Shown in pieces: positions 24,101 through 36,800 of a DNA stretch of 64,000 nt (position 1 is the stretch's first letter; every line of letters starts with the position of its first letter). The stretch lies in NCBI GenBank assembly GCA_018389105.1, contig JACATO010000334.1, positions 62,001 to 126,000 of the forward strand, read 5' to 3'. The notes under the pieces are model-generated. The model did no database searches and was not told the origin of the DNA. It worked only from the letters and a program-made list of their open reading frames with translations. The stretch is from Nautilus pompilius (Eukaryota > Mollusca > Cephalopoda > Nautilida > Nautilidae). Both the position numbers and the translations under genes were made by a program.

Positions 24101-26560
24101 ATGTTCTATTTGCATAGGTTCCTTGGAAGTGCAGTATTTGCTTGGAACACTTCAGCCATGCATTTGCTAAGCATTGATGATTTATCACAGACACTTTTAC
24201 TGCTGTAGGCTATTAACAAATGCTGCTGCTTTAGTTTGACTTTTTGCATATGTAACTTCTAGATATATTAGATGGCATAATGGTGAAAGTTTCAACGGAT
24301 TTTCCCCTTTTCATTTCCAGGAATTTCTATTACCCAAGCTGTAAAAGACATTGGATTAACTCTTTCAGCCCAAGTTTTCCCCCAAAATATTAAATTTGAA
24401 TCATTTTCAAAATTAATGATTTTATTGGGATAGAGAAAATACCATTCCCTGGAAATTCATTTCTAGGATGGCTTAATGGAATTATCAAAATCTGGTAAAA
24501 CCTTTTCTTAAATCAGTCATTCTGAGCTTTGTTTTTGTTTTTAATGACAAAAATGAAGAAAACAGTAATGCTAATTTTTGTACTAAGCAGTCCTTTATTT
24601 TTTTTTTTTGTAGAAAATTTGCACATATTAACTAATGTCCAGGATCTGTATTATCAACTCTAGTGAAGTCTGTCTTGGCTGTTGACTTTTATGAGTTCTA
24701 AAGCTGAGTTTCCTCAGCATTGCATTTTGCAGAAAATCTTTCTTGATTGTTAGAGGATGTAGACTTGTTTGAGATGCTATGTTGTTTCAATTTGGGTTGT
24801 AAACGTGGATGGAATTAGATTATTGTCAATGATAGAGCTGTCAGAATAAAAATGATTGGTTAATTCAGCAGGTTAAAAAAAAACAAACTGGTAAGCTTGC
24901 GAAGAACTGTAACACAGACTAAGTTCTAGGATCCATTTGGCCAAACTTAAGCTTTTATTGCTACATGTAACCTTTAATTTTGTCTAACGGGTACAACTGT
25001 TGCTGCTTAATAATTATATACACAATATTATTCTTTTTTCAAAATTGATATATTTAAATGCATGTTCATATTCTCATAGTTTCTTGAAGTCTTCCAGTTA
25101 AAGGTTTTGTCCCCTAATATTTCTTTGATGACTTTCCAGTGTTTTAATGCTTATTCTAAAAAAAAATTTGTGTCATGGGAGGAAATGTTTACAACTGGCT
25201 GATGGAAAAGAGTAAGAAGAAACTGCCTTGGAGGTATGACAAACTGAGCTGGTTTCAATGTGGAATTGAACATGGGCCTTTAGCCTTGTCAGTTCAATAG
25301 TCCAATCGCATGTTTCTCTTTTTTAACATTTTAATCCTAAATATCTAACCAAAGGTGTTAAATTTTGAATTATTACGATCTCTGTATCTTAGAACATGAT
25401 AATGCTTTGAAAATTTTCGCAGTTGGTTATCAGTTTGGTTTTGTAAATGGTTCACAAGTTCATGGAACATTAATTCATTAAAATGTTTTATTAACTGTAG
25501 GCAAGTTATTTATTTAAAAATTTTTTCATCTTATCTGTTTGCTTTGTAATTGTGTTTTCCCAAGTCTATAAAGCCTCCACGAATAATTTTTGTGGTACAA
25601 GATATTTTAAATTATTGATGCCTTTGGTAGAAAGTGAATAACTTTTCTAGTGGAATCTAAACAAAAAGAATTTCATGTGATATTGGAAAGTTTGAGTATG
25701 TGCTGTAACATTAATATTTAGCCAGAAGACGAAAGTAGTAGGCAGCTTTAAGGTATACGATGTGGTGTATTAAAAAATCTAATATACAGATAAGTCAGGA
25801 CAGAATGCTGTGACGAAGATGATTAGAAGCAAAGCTTGGGCAATGATACTTTTGTCTGTGTGTAGTTAAAAGGATGTGAATCTAATATTGGACTCTTCAT
25901 CAGAGTTGATAGCTTAATGATGGTGATAGTTGTTACATCAATGGTTGACAATAAATGCTTGGGTATCTTTTCTTCTGTGGCTTACCAGTCCTATTTTGGA
26001 GCCACAGTACTGATCTCCCAGAGTTACCCATGCATGTGTAGAAACAGCACACTATTTCAGCTATATCTTCCTCATTCAAATGGCATAACATCTGGTAGAG
26101 ATCTCACTGCAGCAACTGATTAGTTAGACTACTACCAGGTCCTGTGTATACTCATGTATGTTGAAGTTTCTTTCAGGTGCCTCACCAAGACCTCCCACAA
26201 GTTCGTTTTGGGGGTATCTCCCCTGGGTGGACTGTCAAACAGGACTGCTAGTTACACCTACACACGTGTATTCTAGCAGATAGGTTTCATAGAGGATCCA
26301 ACCATTTTTTGGAGTTCACTCATGACCCTTGAGCCTCCCCTCTTTGTCAATGTGCTGCCAGCTGAGGATGGGTAGGAAGTGCAGTCCCTGGCTTGAGAGT
26401 CTACTGATGCATGGACAAAAAGGTTTTCCTCTTCAAAAACTGGACAGACCTATAAAGTATTTTCCAAAAAGCTCCATCTTTTTCCTATCAGATCACTATA
26501 TTAATTTTCGGAAAACTAGAAAGTTTCTCTTTAAATTTGATTGTTGACCAGCATTCCTTT
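24100..26560. other. Intergenic region after WFS1
   Basis: AT-rich sequence with no recognisable gene. It contains a SINE-like piece (given separately) and short open frames, the longest being 68-72 codons at 25917-26547, that match nothing I know. Confidence 0.5.
25200..25320 (-). mobile_element. tRNA-derived SINE-like relic
   Basis: On the minus strand TTGGACTATTGAACTG (25305 down to 25290) and CCATGTTCAATTCCA (25275 down to 25261) sit where A and B boxes of a tRNA-like pol III promoter would be. The flanks show no intact tRNA fold. It is probably a fragment of a tRNA-SINE. Confidence 0.4.
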
Positions 26561-27108
26561 AAAGTCAGATATGCGGGGCAAGGTGAACTCGTACGTTCCA
26601 CGTTTGTGATCACCACAAAATGTTGACATCATCAGCTGAAACAGCTTCCAGTTCGCTGCAACACACAGCCACCTAACGTTAGAGCTTGGGGGGTGGTGTG
26701 TGGGAGAGGGAGCGGTCGTTTTGAATGCGCCCTAAGTAGGGAGGGATGAATGCAGACGACACTTCGCGCTGTCATCTCAATCTAAAGGAAATGATGGCTG
26801 TCTGGATAATCCCGTTTACGAATATCTCGATCTTAATTCCAGCCACCCAGGCAAACATTTGAGCTGGGCTCTGCTAGATCTCGCCGGTTTTCGTCCTTGA
26901 GCCATGTTGAGACTTTTATACTCTGCCTATATATATATAGGCATAGTAAGATTTAAAAAAAAAAAAAATACGCAAATTTTAATTTTGAAACACACACAGA
27001 CTGCGTAATGATGGAGAGTTAAAACAAAAAACCCCAAGTTATCCCCCTTTACTGAGCTCTCCGGAGACCGGAATACAATATCGGTGAAGAGGAGAATGAT
27101 GATTAAAG
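26560..27108 (+). promoter_or_regulatory. CpG-richer promoter region upstream of the 27.1-kb start
   Basis: CpG content rises between about 26570 and 27110 relative to the flanking DNA. An 18-base perfect palindrome, GCCTATATATATATAGGC, lies at 26925-26942, about 170 bases before the start codon. The region ends in a TISU/YY1-like element. No other promoter motif is clear. Confidence 0.45.
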
Positions 27109-27115
27109 ATGGCGG
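27106..27115 (+). promoter_or_regulatory. TISU/YY1-like element
   Basis: AAGATGGCGG, the same ten bases as at the WFS1 start. Here the ATG within it opens a frame of six codons up to a strong donor, gtaaga, at 27127. That frame joins in phase with the exon at 30310-30390 to encode a microprotein. It is out of phase with the downstream hydrolase exons. Confidence 0.55.
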
Positions 27116-30100
27116 TGCTTACTCTGGTAAGAACGCGATACACAACGAGTTTTAAAAAAAAAAAACATAACAAACAAAACAGTTAATTCTTAAAGGCTTA
27201 GTTAGATTTATCTTGTTTTCTTCCATTTTTTTTTTTTTATTTTTATTACGTTGCTAGGTTTAGGGGAGGTCTGGGCATTGGCCCCGTCGGTGGAGCAGGT
27301 TGGGGATGCCAGGCGAATCCCGTTTGTGGGGGGTCCGCTGTGTCTATGATGCGACTGCTCTCTGCCCGGCTTATTTTCGCGGTAACAGGAAATGTGCAAA
27401 CCCATTAATACGGCTGCTGATTCTCGCGACTACCCAGTTTCCAGCACTTGTTGCAGGTGCGCTCCCTACTAAGGAATTCCCCGGGCGGTCCCCATAATAG
27501 TTTTAAAAAAAGCCAAACAGGGTGAGATAGGGAAATTCCTGTGCTCTAGGCCACAGAGTTAACTACATCTTAAGAGAGAGAGAGCTATGTGTGCAGTTTT
27601 GTAGGGCAGTCAAAAGATTAATTGTTGCTTTAAAATAATCCCGGCTTTGCGACTCCATCCCTTCGTGTTGTACCACCCACCAAGTTTTATGATCGCTGCT
27701 TTAACCCTTGATACTCTGTATTTTAATAGTCTCTGCTCAGTTGAAGAAAGCATCTTATCTTTACAAGGATTGGGAAACGCATACTCACGAAAATGTTCTC
27801 TTAAAACTCTTTCCTCACATGAACATACTCCAAGGGCATTTCGTAATACTTTAGTTCCTCCTCTAATGTGTTTTTTTTTTTTTTTTAAGTTGCCCTTTAT
27901 CTGCTTCAAGACTTCTGGAAGTTTATACAATTTTCAGAAATATTCTTTCTCATACTTAGATTTTTCCATTTAAATGCTTTTGTAAGAAGTAAACTTTGTA
28001 CCAACAACAGTCGCCATCTAACCTTGTTACCATAGCACCATACATGCATAATACACATTACTGGATTCCTGGAAAACAAAGTAGTCTAGGTCAGTGCTAC
28101 TCAAAGTGGTGGTACACAGAGGGGAAGATCCAGTGGGCCCAGGCCTGCCACTTAGGCTAAATATCCCTTAACAGATTTAGAGTGTATGGCAGCTACACGA
28201 CCAGAATAGATGTTATTATGAAGGTTGCAGAGGTCATTTGTCCCACTGGGGTATTCATATTATCATATAACATGTAATAACAATCATGTATTGATACTAG
28301 AGTGGCCAGGCGTCCAGCTTTTGAGCATTTTGTCCTCTGTCTGGTGACACCTCGAGCCAGACGTTAATTTGTCGTCCTTTTTGGGGTCTGACTAAAAATA
28401 ATTATATACATTTCCTTAGGTACACTTAAAACAGGGAACTGAAGTCCATAATAACTATTAACGTATTTAACTTAATTTATTCATCATAATTTTTCATTTT
28501 ATTACTTATATATACATGTTTATAATATCTTTGTTAGAAGTCTTTGCTAGTTTGATTTTTTAATATTTTTTATTTATATTGTAATAATGTATTACCTGCT
28601 TACAAAATAAATATAAAATAAAAAGTGTCAACTTTTATTATATTCATTATATTTTTCCAGTATAAATTAATATGAATACGAATTTTCAAATAATAATTTC
28701 TCAGATCGTAAACAAATAATAATAATATAGCACAAATATGGTACCAGTCCATGCACATTAGAAAAAAACCCTGCTGGTCTGCCACATCAGATAGTTTGAG
28801 AAGCACTGGTCTAGGTCCAGTATCACCACATATCTAGCCATGGGGTGATTTTTTTTTTAAAAGTGTTACTGATATAATGATGAACAGCTTTATTATTATT
28901 ATTATTATTTATGCAGTCATCAGTTTCTCACAGACAAATTTTTACATACTTTTTTGTTTTTGCCCCATTAACAGTTATTCAGGACACATTTTTTAAACAG
29001 ATTGCAGTATAAAATTTGATAGGTGATGGAAGTGGAAATTCTAGAAAAATAAGTGTCCTTGTTTGCTTTTTGAAAAAAATTTCAGCAGTAGAACATTCAA
29101 AAACATACCTGGTTTGAAGGAGAATTGATTTTGTTTATAAACTGGTTGTATCTATCTTCTTTTTTTTTTTGTAATTTTTTCTGACAATTTTAAGCTAGAG
29201 TTGGAAATCAAAGTGAGGGGCAGACTATAATAGTTGTCCTTGTGTTTTATCGGAGATATTTGGAGGTGCTTTCAAATCTGCTGATGCTTTTAATGTATGA
29301 CAGATACCAATGAATTACCAACATGTTTAACATTGATGTATTTATGAATATACAGTTGTCCCCCCCGGTATTCGCAGGGGTTACGTCCCTTGAGCACCCG
29401 CGAAGAGTGAAAAAACTGCGAATATTGGACGTGGTCCATAAAAATGCCTATAAATGTCAAAATATAACGTAAAATATAAGTAAATATATAATAATAATTT
29501 AATAAAAAATACAACACTCAGCGAAACACTTGAGATAGCTACACGCGGTAAACTGGGATGATGTGGGGCTGCTGGGCTGCATCTGCCCGAGACAGCGTTT
29601 CTTGGGCAGCAGCCAATCAGCAGCAAGGAGAAATGAATAACGCTCTCCGATTGGCTACTTTCAAACCTCCAGCCAATAGCGTTTATTTTATATTGATATT
29701 TTGCTGAATTTACGTTAGTATTTATATTACAAAATTAGTAAATTATATTGTTGTTAATAATTTAGCATTAAAAAGCCTGAAAATAAATATATTGCCACAA
29801 AAAAGCCATAAAAAATCACAGAAGATATTTGCGATTCCGCGAATATGCGGGGGTTTCCACAAACAATTATTAGTTAGGTTCTAAGGGAAATTCCGCGAAT
29901 AACCAGGGCCGCGAATGCCGAACCGCAATTACACGGGGGGTCGACTGTATTTGAAAAAAAAATGGTCAAAAACAACATTTTTGCAGAAACAAAAACTGAA
30001 AATCAGAATTTTTAAGTATAGCAAAGGGGAAGGTCTTATTTTATTTTTAGTTTAATTTTTCTATACTTAAAGCTCAAGAATTTCTCTCCAACATGTAAAT

Positions 30101-30390
30101 GCTTGAAACCCGCCACTCTGTTTAAAGCTGTCTTGTCTGTCTGTTTCATACAATATTTATTATTAGTATAATGTAAAATACGTATATATATATAGTTAGG
30201 GAGGTTTGAAGAGATCCTGATTACCAGGAGACATGTTTGTGGGAGGGGAAGCTTTCCACTCATGTAAAATACATTTTTGGTACTAGCCTTTGTTCTTTTT
30301 CTGTTTCAGAAGTATGGCTTGTTAATGCTGCATATGAAAAGGGTGAGGAGCAGTCTGAAGTTTGATGGAAAGAAAATGCGAGTTAAATAA
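27109..30390 (+). CDS. Possible two-exon microprotein of 32 aa
   Basis: Exon 1 (27109-27126) encodes MAVLTL and ends at donor gtaaga. Exon 2 (30310-30390) follows a strong polypyrimidine tract and CAG acceptor, opens with KYGLLMLHMKR and runs to TAA at 30388-30390. AATAAA hexamers lie at the stop itself and again at 30399-30404. Phases agree. The product has a short hydrophobic start and a very basic tail ending KFDGKKMRVK, so a small membrane or mitochondrial peptide is conceivable, but I do not recognise it. The TISU start, splice sites and close poly-A signal together argue for a real gene. The alternative is that these pieces are 5' exons of the hydrolase gene: ATG 27096 with exon 30310-30342 (donor gtgagg) also stays in frame into 30874. 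RNA data would decide. Confidence 0.45.
28092..28808. mobile_element. hAT-type MITE with perfect 8-bp target duplication
   Basis: The element begins CAGTGCTACTCAAAGT and ends as the inverse of CAGTGCTTCTCAAACT, so the ends are imperfect inverted repeats of the hAT pattern. It is flanked on both sides by GTCTAGGT (28084-28091 and 28809-28816), a perfect eight-base duplication as hAT insertion produces. The 717-bp interior is AT-rich and has no transposase. A second transposon-end-like stretch, GTGGCCAGGCGTCCAGC, lies inside near 28302, which may be a nested insertion. Confidence 0.88.
29353..29947. mobile_element. pogo/Tigger-like MITE, 595 bp
   Basis: Left end CAGTTGTCCCCCCCGGTATT; right end, read inverted, CAGTCGACCCCCCGTGTAAT. 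The inverted repeats are flanked by TA on both sides (29351-29352 and 29948-29949). Further inward, variants of TATTCGCGG recur in both orientations, so subterminal repeats extend beyond the ends. There is no transposase frame. Ends beginning CAGT with a C-run and a TA duplication suggest the pogo/Tigger group. The interior also carries CCAATCAG- and CCAATAG-like boxes. Confidence 0.85.
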
Positions 30391-30890
30391 AAACTGGAAT
30401 AAATTTCAATGGTACAATGGAAGATCATTGTTATAGCATCTTGTCTGGTATGGACTACTGCAGTAGCTGTTATTATAACTAGAAAATAATGTAGCAATGC
30501 TACCATGTCTTTGCGGTTGATTTTTTTCTTTTTTATTGTTTGGTTGTAAGTTGCAACTTTATTTGCTTCAAATTTGTCTTTGCTTGGAGGTAATCTCTCT
30601 ATTTGAATCCAGCTGTAATTACACAAGTTTTTTTGCCTGATTTGAGGAAATATTGAAGTAAAATTCAGTGTTTCAAAGACTACTGAGCTCTTGACTTGGC
30701 CTGTAAGATTTTGAGATGAAATCTTTATACTGCGCTATCAGTTTTCAGTGGTGTAACAAAATCAAAAGTTAATTAATTGTTAATTTTCTGGCAAAAAGCT
30801 ATAACTAAAGCAGGATAAAAAAACAAGTTCTGTTCAGAGTTGAAACTGACTCTTGTGTTCTGATTTTTGGCAGGGAGCTTGGAAGCAAAC

Positions 30891-33800
30891 ATGCCAGCTC
30901 CAGCTTACCTTTCTTCAGTGGATGACACCATTATCAGCTTCATGAGGGACCAGGACATTCCTGGAGCTGGCCTGGCCATCAGTTACCATGGTAAACTGGT
31001 GTATCAACAGGGTAAGCACCACAAACTTGTTAAAGTTCTGAATGAACAGGGCAAGTTTGTAGTAAAGTAAAATATTTAACTTGTGATTTGCAACGAATTC
31101 TGGGTTGAATAAATTCCATATAACTTTAACTTCTATCACTACTATTTATGAGTTGGTTTTAGCACTAAAATGACTAATTAACCAGTGGTGACAATTCAGT
31201 GAAATCCTAAGGTGGGGTGGCATGAAAACCTCATACTGAGGCTTAAGGATGATACCATGATTATTGGCAAGTGGTTGGGAGCATATGGAAAACATGCCCC
31301 AAAATGACTTCAAGAAGGAAAGTGGTGCTGTTTGTACAGTTGCTCAGAGGGGACAAGAATGTATCTTCTCCTCCCCATCTAATAAGACCTGTGGCCTCAA
31401 ACAAATGCAGGGAGTGATTTAGTCTGTTGTTGGCAAACTGCATTTGTTCTTCCTTTGTGTGGATGGTGGCAGTTAACTCAATAGCCAAGCACATGTGTAA
31501 AAGTATGTAAAAACTATAATCTGGTTTTAGATTTTTAGAAATACAATAACTAATATACTCAACAAGAAGTGTGGAAGGTTTTGATAAATGGAGATTTTTG
31601 AATTTAAACTCTGAAATCAAAGCAATGTGTGATCATTATCAATTTGTGATTTAAATTTAGAGAGAGATGGTTATAAATGGCTGAATTCTCTGTGCTAGAC
31701 AGATTCAACACAAACCTCTTTGTGGAAAACCAGATGGTCTTACCCTTGTAGATGGCCTTACAATGTGGAATATCATTATATGAAAAATTTGGTTTGGTGG
31801 GGATTGTAACCTAGTTAATGATGGACTATTACTTCTGCCATTTCAAATGTATTACCATGTGTCAGAAAGTTTGTCTAACTGTCTTCAGGTGTATTTTTAG
31901 TATCCATTTGAGATACTATTTGCATATCACTGGTGGGATTCAAACTGGGAACCTTTGGTTATGTTACTGACTGACAGCTATTTAAACCATTGACATCCAT
32001 CAAAATGAAACTTTGTTCCAAAAAAATAGGATAAAGTATGGAATAATGCTTAAATAAAGCTAGCTTTAATGGGAAATACTGAAACTCTAAAAAGGAGAAC
32101 TGGTAAATAAATAATCTGTTTAGGAACAAACCATATAATCAGTTTAGGTAAATAGAAATTTTTAGAGTACTTTACATATATTTTTTATCAAAAATATTTG
32201 ACAAGCCATGAAATTGTAAAACTGGAAGTAAGGGACAATTCTTTATCAAAATTAACAAAAGTACACAAATTTTTATAGGCCAAGTAGAGCAAAACAAAAA
32301 CCAAAATTGGTTTTGCATGAAAACAGGACAAAACTATCCTATTTCAATAGATACATGGATATATTTAGAAATTACATTTTAATTGGATGTTGTCAAGAAA
32401 AAATTTAATTTCCTATTATTCTCAACTTCCACCAGAGATCATGTAAAAGTAAATTTGATTCAAAGGAAGTCATAAAGAAGTTATTTGGAATAAGGATCTT
32501 TTTCCTTGCCATCTACCAAAACATCTGTTAATATTTTCACGTCTCAACTAACTACATCTCAGATCATCAGGGAAATGGAGGGGGTTGGAAATCAATGTTA
32601 TATAAAAAAAGAGAGAAAACAACTACACAAACAGCCTCAACAAATCAGCTGCAAACACAGACGGTTTTAGACCAATGGTCAAGTAGGCAGAGCCATCCAG
32701 GGCCAGTAACTTGGCAGTGCAAGAAGTCAGCAGTGGTAACAGAAGAAAACTATGTAAATATATTGTCAGCATACCTACAATAAAAATGTAGGTAGTTAAC
32801 CTGTATGGTTACAAAACTGACCTTAATTGGAACACAATATTTACTGAGATGGACAGGCAAGTTTGTATGCACAGCTTGTTATTAAAAGTGAAACAGACAT
32901 CATGTGGCCAAGATTAACAATTTACATACACAGGTATGGTAGAAGAAGTTATGGCACCATAATGCAATTTGTTTACTACAACTAGCACCAGCATTATCAA
33001 GAGGGGACATTGGTGAACGATGATACAGCTACAGCATCAAAACTGCACATTATATGATTGTAGAAATTGACATCACTAAAGTGAAAATACTTTTCTTTGG
33101 ATTCCAGGCTATGGAATAGCTGGCCCAGGCAGGAGGGTTTCTACCAAGTCTCGGTTCCGGATTGCCAGTGTGAGCAAGACTCTAACCGCCATAGGAATCC
33201 TGAAGCTCTGTGAACAGGGGCAGCTTAAGCTTGACACCTGTGTCTTTGGACAAAAAGGTAATGATGATCCAAAGAAAAACTAATTTTGTGGAAATTAAAT
33301 TTTAAAATTTATAAAAAAAAAGATATAAATAAAATTTTTATAAGACTAATTTTAATTTGGCATCTCTGTTGTGGACAGTTCTCGTGTTTATAAAAAAGCA
33401 AAAATGTCTATTTAGATGGCACGGTCATCCTCCCACAACTTGAGTGCCGTTGATGGTGGATGTTGTTCATTGCTGCTGATTTCCATGAGTAGTCACTTTT
33501 GCATGATGACAAACTATGGTGTTACGTGAAATAAAGAATGGAGATTTAAAGCATGTCTTCCCAATCAGCTTGATCCCTCTTTGTCTAGTAGAAAGGCTGA
33601 TTTGAGGACTGGAAAATTCTTAAAGGAACTTGGATGAAGTTGGGGGGGGGGGGGGGTGGTGTGATGTTGCCAATGTGGCTGTCAAATTGTTGTCTTGACC
33701 AGTATGGTATGTTAGCAGGGAATTAGCACAGTGTTTGCTGATAGGTCCCTTCCACTTGTATTACGTAATTTATAACTCTATAGTAATTTTTGTTATCATA

Positions 33801-36800
33801 TGAGTATAACATTCTTAAAATTCATTTTTTATACATTTTAGTTTAATTCAGCAGATACTCATTAATTTTTTTTTTTGTTGCTTTATATTTTTAAAACTCA
33901 TTTTCATAGTTGACAATATGTGGGTCCTGAAATAAAGGGTCCTTATAAGTAAGAAGTTACTATTATTATTATTATTATTATTTTTTTAGGTATATTATCT
34001 CAGTACAAATGCACACACAAAGGTGACCGCCGATTACATAGCATCACAATCCAGCACTTGCTGCAGCACTCAGCTGGCTGGGACAGAGACGTGTCTGGGG
34101 ACCCTGTGTTCTGGAAGCTAGGGAAAGTGATGAAAACTTTGGAACCAACCCATAGCGATACACTACTACGGTACATGATGACAAGGAAGCTCCAGTTTGC
34201 TCCAGGTTTGTCAACTCACTGTGCTGATTTAGATATGGTCCATCCCTCTACTCTATCCTCTAAAGGAGCTAATCAACCACCCCCAGAGATGCTATAAAGC
34301 ATTTCACATTGTATTGTAGGGAAGAGACATGCCTACTCCAACCTTGGCTACCAGGTGCTGGGACTGATTCTAGAGGCAGTCGTTGGCAAAGACTATGAGC
34401 AGTACATGAACAGCCTTCTTCAAGAGTTTGGGGTTGCAGAAATGAAAGTTGGCTACACCAAGCACAATCTCTGTCATGAAGATGAGGTGAACTTCATTGT
34501 CACTTGTTTTCTTTTGGTCAGAATGAATAGTCATCAAGTAGCTTTGAAATAAATACCTTTGGACACCTTTTTTAAATTTGTAGTCAAGTATTTTCATTGT
34601 CTAAGTAACCCCTAACCATCAGAATATATATATATATATTTTTTTTTAAATTGTCTATGGAGATTTATTTTTATTCTCACGGCTAAATAGTTCTTATGTA
34701 GAATTCTTGAAATCAAATGTATTCCCTGTTCATTAAAGTTGTGACTTATTGATGAACAGTTTCCAGAACAAGTATTAAAATAAAGTTTTTATGATTTCAC
34801 AGATTGGCCAACTGGTTATGGTTGGTGGTTGGAGCTGCAGTCACAAGTTCCAACCACAGCATCCATCTGTGCAGCTACAGTGTCTGGTTTATCAGTAATG
34901 TCTCAAATATAAATTGTATCTTCTGAATTTCCATCTTTGTTGTGTTTGAAGTGGGTGACATAAGTGATATCTATGCAATGCCAATGTTGAGTCTGACTTA
35001 AAGGCAAATGAAAGAAATGAGTGATGAGGTAGTTTGTGAATAGTATATTTAGTCCGGAGATAGCTGATCGCAAACAAAATGCTAACCCTGTCCTCCATTT
35101 GCAATTTACAGCCACAAGATGTATGTTGTCCACTACCAAGCTTTGCAATTGCTGTTGTTGGCATGGCAGCATTTGGAGTATTATCATTGGAGACTGTTTC
35201 AGTCTCTTTGAAAGCATTAAAAAAAAATTCAGTTGATTTAATAAGCAAATTTTTGTACCACAACTTTCAACTCATTTTGTTAGAGGTTTTAACTCTTGAA
35301 ACTTCACACACTGCATGATTCCTTTCCTTGTTCAGAATTATTTTCTGGCTGAACAAATTTCTAGCCACTTCATTTGTGATGTCATATAATATGGATAGGA
35401 CAGGTGTGTTCTAATGATATGAAAGATTGTTCATTTTTCTGTTTCCATTTTAAGCTAACTAATATAATTTGCACCTGTATTAGAATCAGTAAAAACCAGT
35501 ATACTGTATTTAATTTTTCACATGATGTAAGCGTGTACTCGTTTCCTTGGGCTAATGGATCTTCATGGAAGAACCATGGCCTGTATCCCTTTCCAATTTT
35601 GCATAGGAAAAGCGGCTCTCCTCCGATGGAGGTCTAGTAGCAGTTATCTTTACCACCTAAAATATGGAAATAACCCATTTAGATAACCTAAATGGTTACC
35701 TCTGCATAATGTCAATATCAAGTATCTATAATGGTTAAATAACCTGTAAATAATGTCATCACTTTTGCATAATTTGGGACTGAAAGCTTACCATTCTAAA
35801 TTAAGCCACACACGAGGTAAAATTGGTGAGGGGTGTGGTAAATGAACTTGTTCTCTGATTGCAGCTTCTTTTTTCATATTACCCAGTGCGCGCACAGCCA
35901 GTGATGGCCCCCAGAAATAACAAAAAATCGTGCTCATATATACATCAACACTGTACTTCTTCCAAATGTCTGCTGCTGACTCCTGGGGAGGGGGGACTAC
36001 AAAACGGTATGGGTTTCTATCTGTTAACATTATTATGCAAACTCAGCAAATTTTAGAAAATTCTGCGGTAATGTAAAATTCTGGCTGCATCTGTACAATC
36101 TATGCAAACTACTCCATGGCCATTTGGCTGATTCTGTTTTTCTGTAATTACAAAATTACTAGGAATTTTTTAAAAAAGAAACTAAGACAAAGCACAAAAA
36201 AAAGTTTGATTAGCAGGAAATGTGGCCATAAGTTACTAGCAGGTAGTTTTACAATGCTTTGCTACATAACTCTAGGTTTATGATGCTGAGCACACCAAGG
36301 TATGCATCCTTTAAAGCAATTTTAAAATTTGTTAAGCCAAGCCAGTGATAAGATTTGGCTTCATTCCACTTTTCATGGTGACAATTTTATATATATTTTT
36401 TTAGCTTTAATTTCTTTTTACATGATATTTTAATCCAATTAAGCCATTTGCTTACTATGAACAGTACATTTCCTAATATTGGTTTTTCTTCGGTGGTGAT
36501 CATAGAAAGATCATAATTACTGTTTTTCAGGTTGATTACTTTCAAAACAGGCTGCCCCTTCTGAAATCATCGATCTACCCCAATGAAGGTTTAATTGCAC
36601 CCCAGTATGGCTCCTTCATGATGGAGGAGACAGGGCCTTATGGTGGATGGGTTGCATCGCCGACTGATTTAGTTCGCATATTTGATGGGTTGAGTGGGGA
36701 CTCATTTTTTCTTAAACCAGACACGGTGAAGCTAATGCTCTCAAGGCCAACCTATGAGACTGGCCATGAATGGTATGGATTTGGTCTTGATGTGCAGGAT

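Noticed and set aside
31261-31620. 119-codon minus-strand open frame in a hydrolase intron
   Set aside because: Biased composition, no recognisable domain, no splice or promoter signals.
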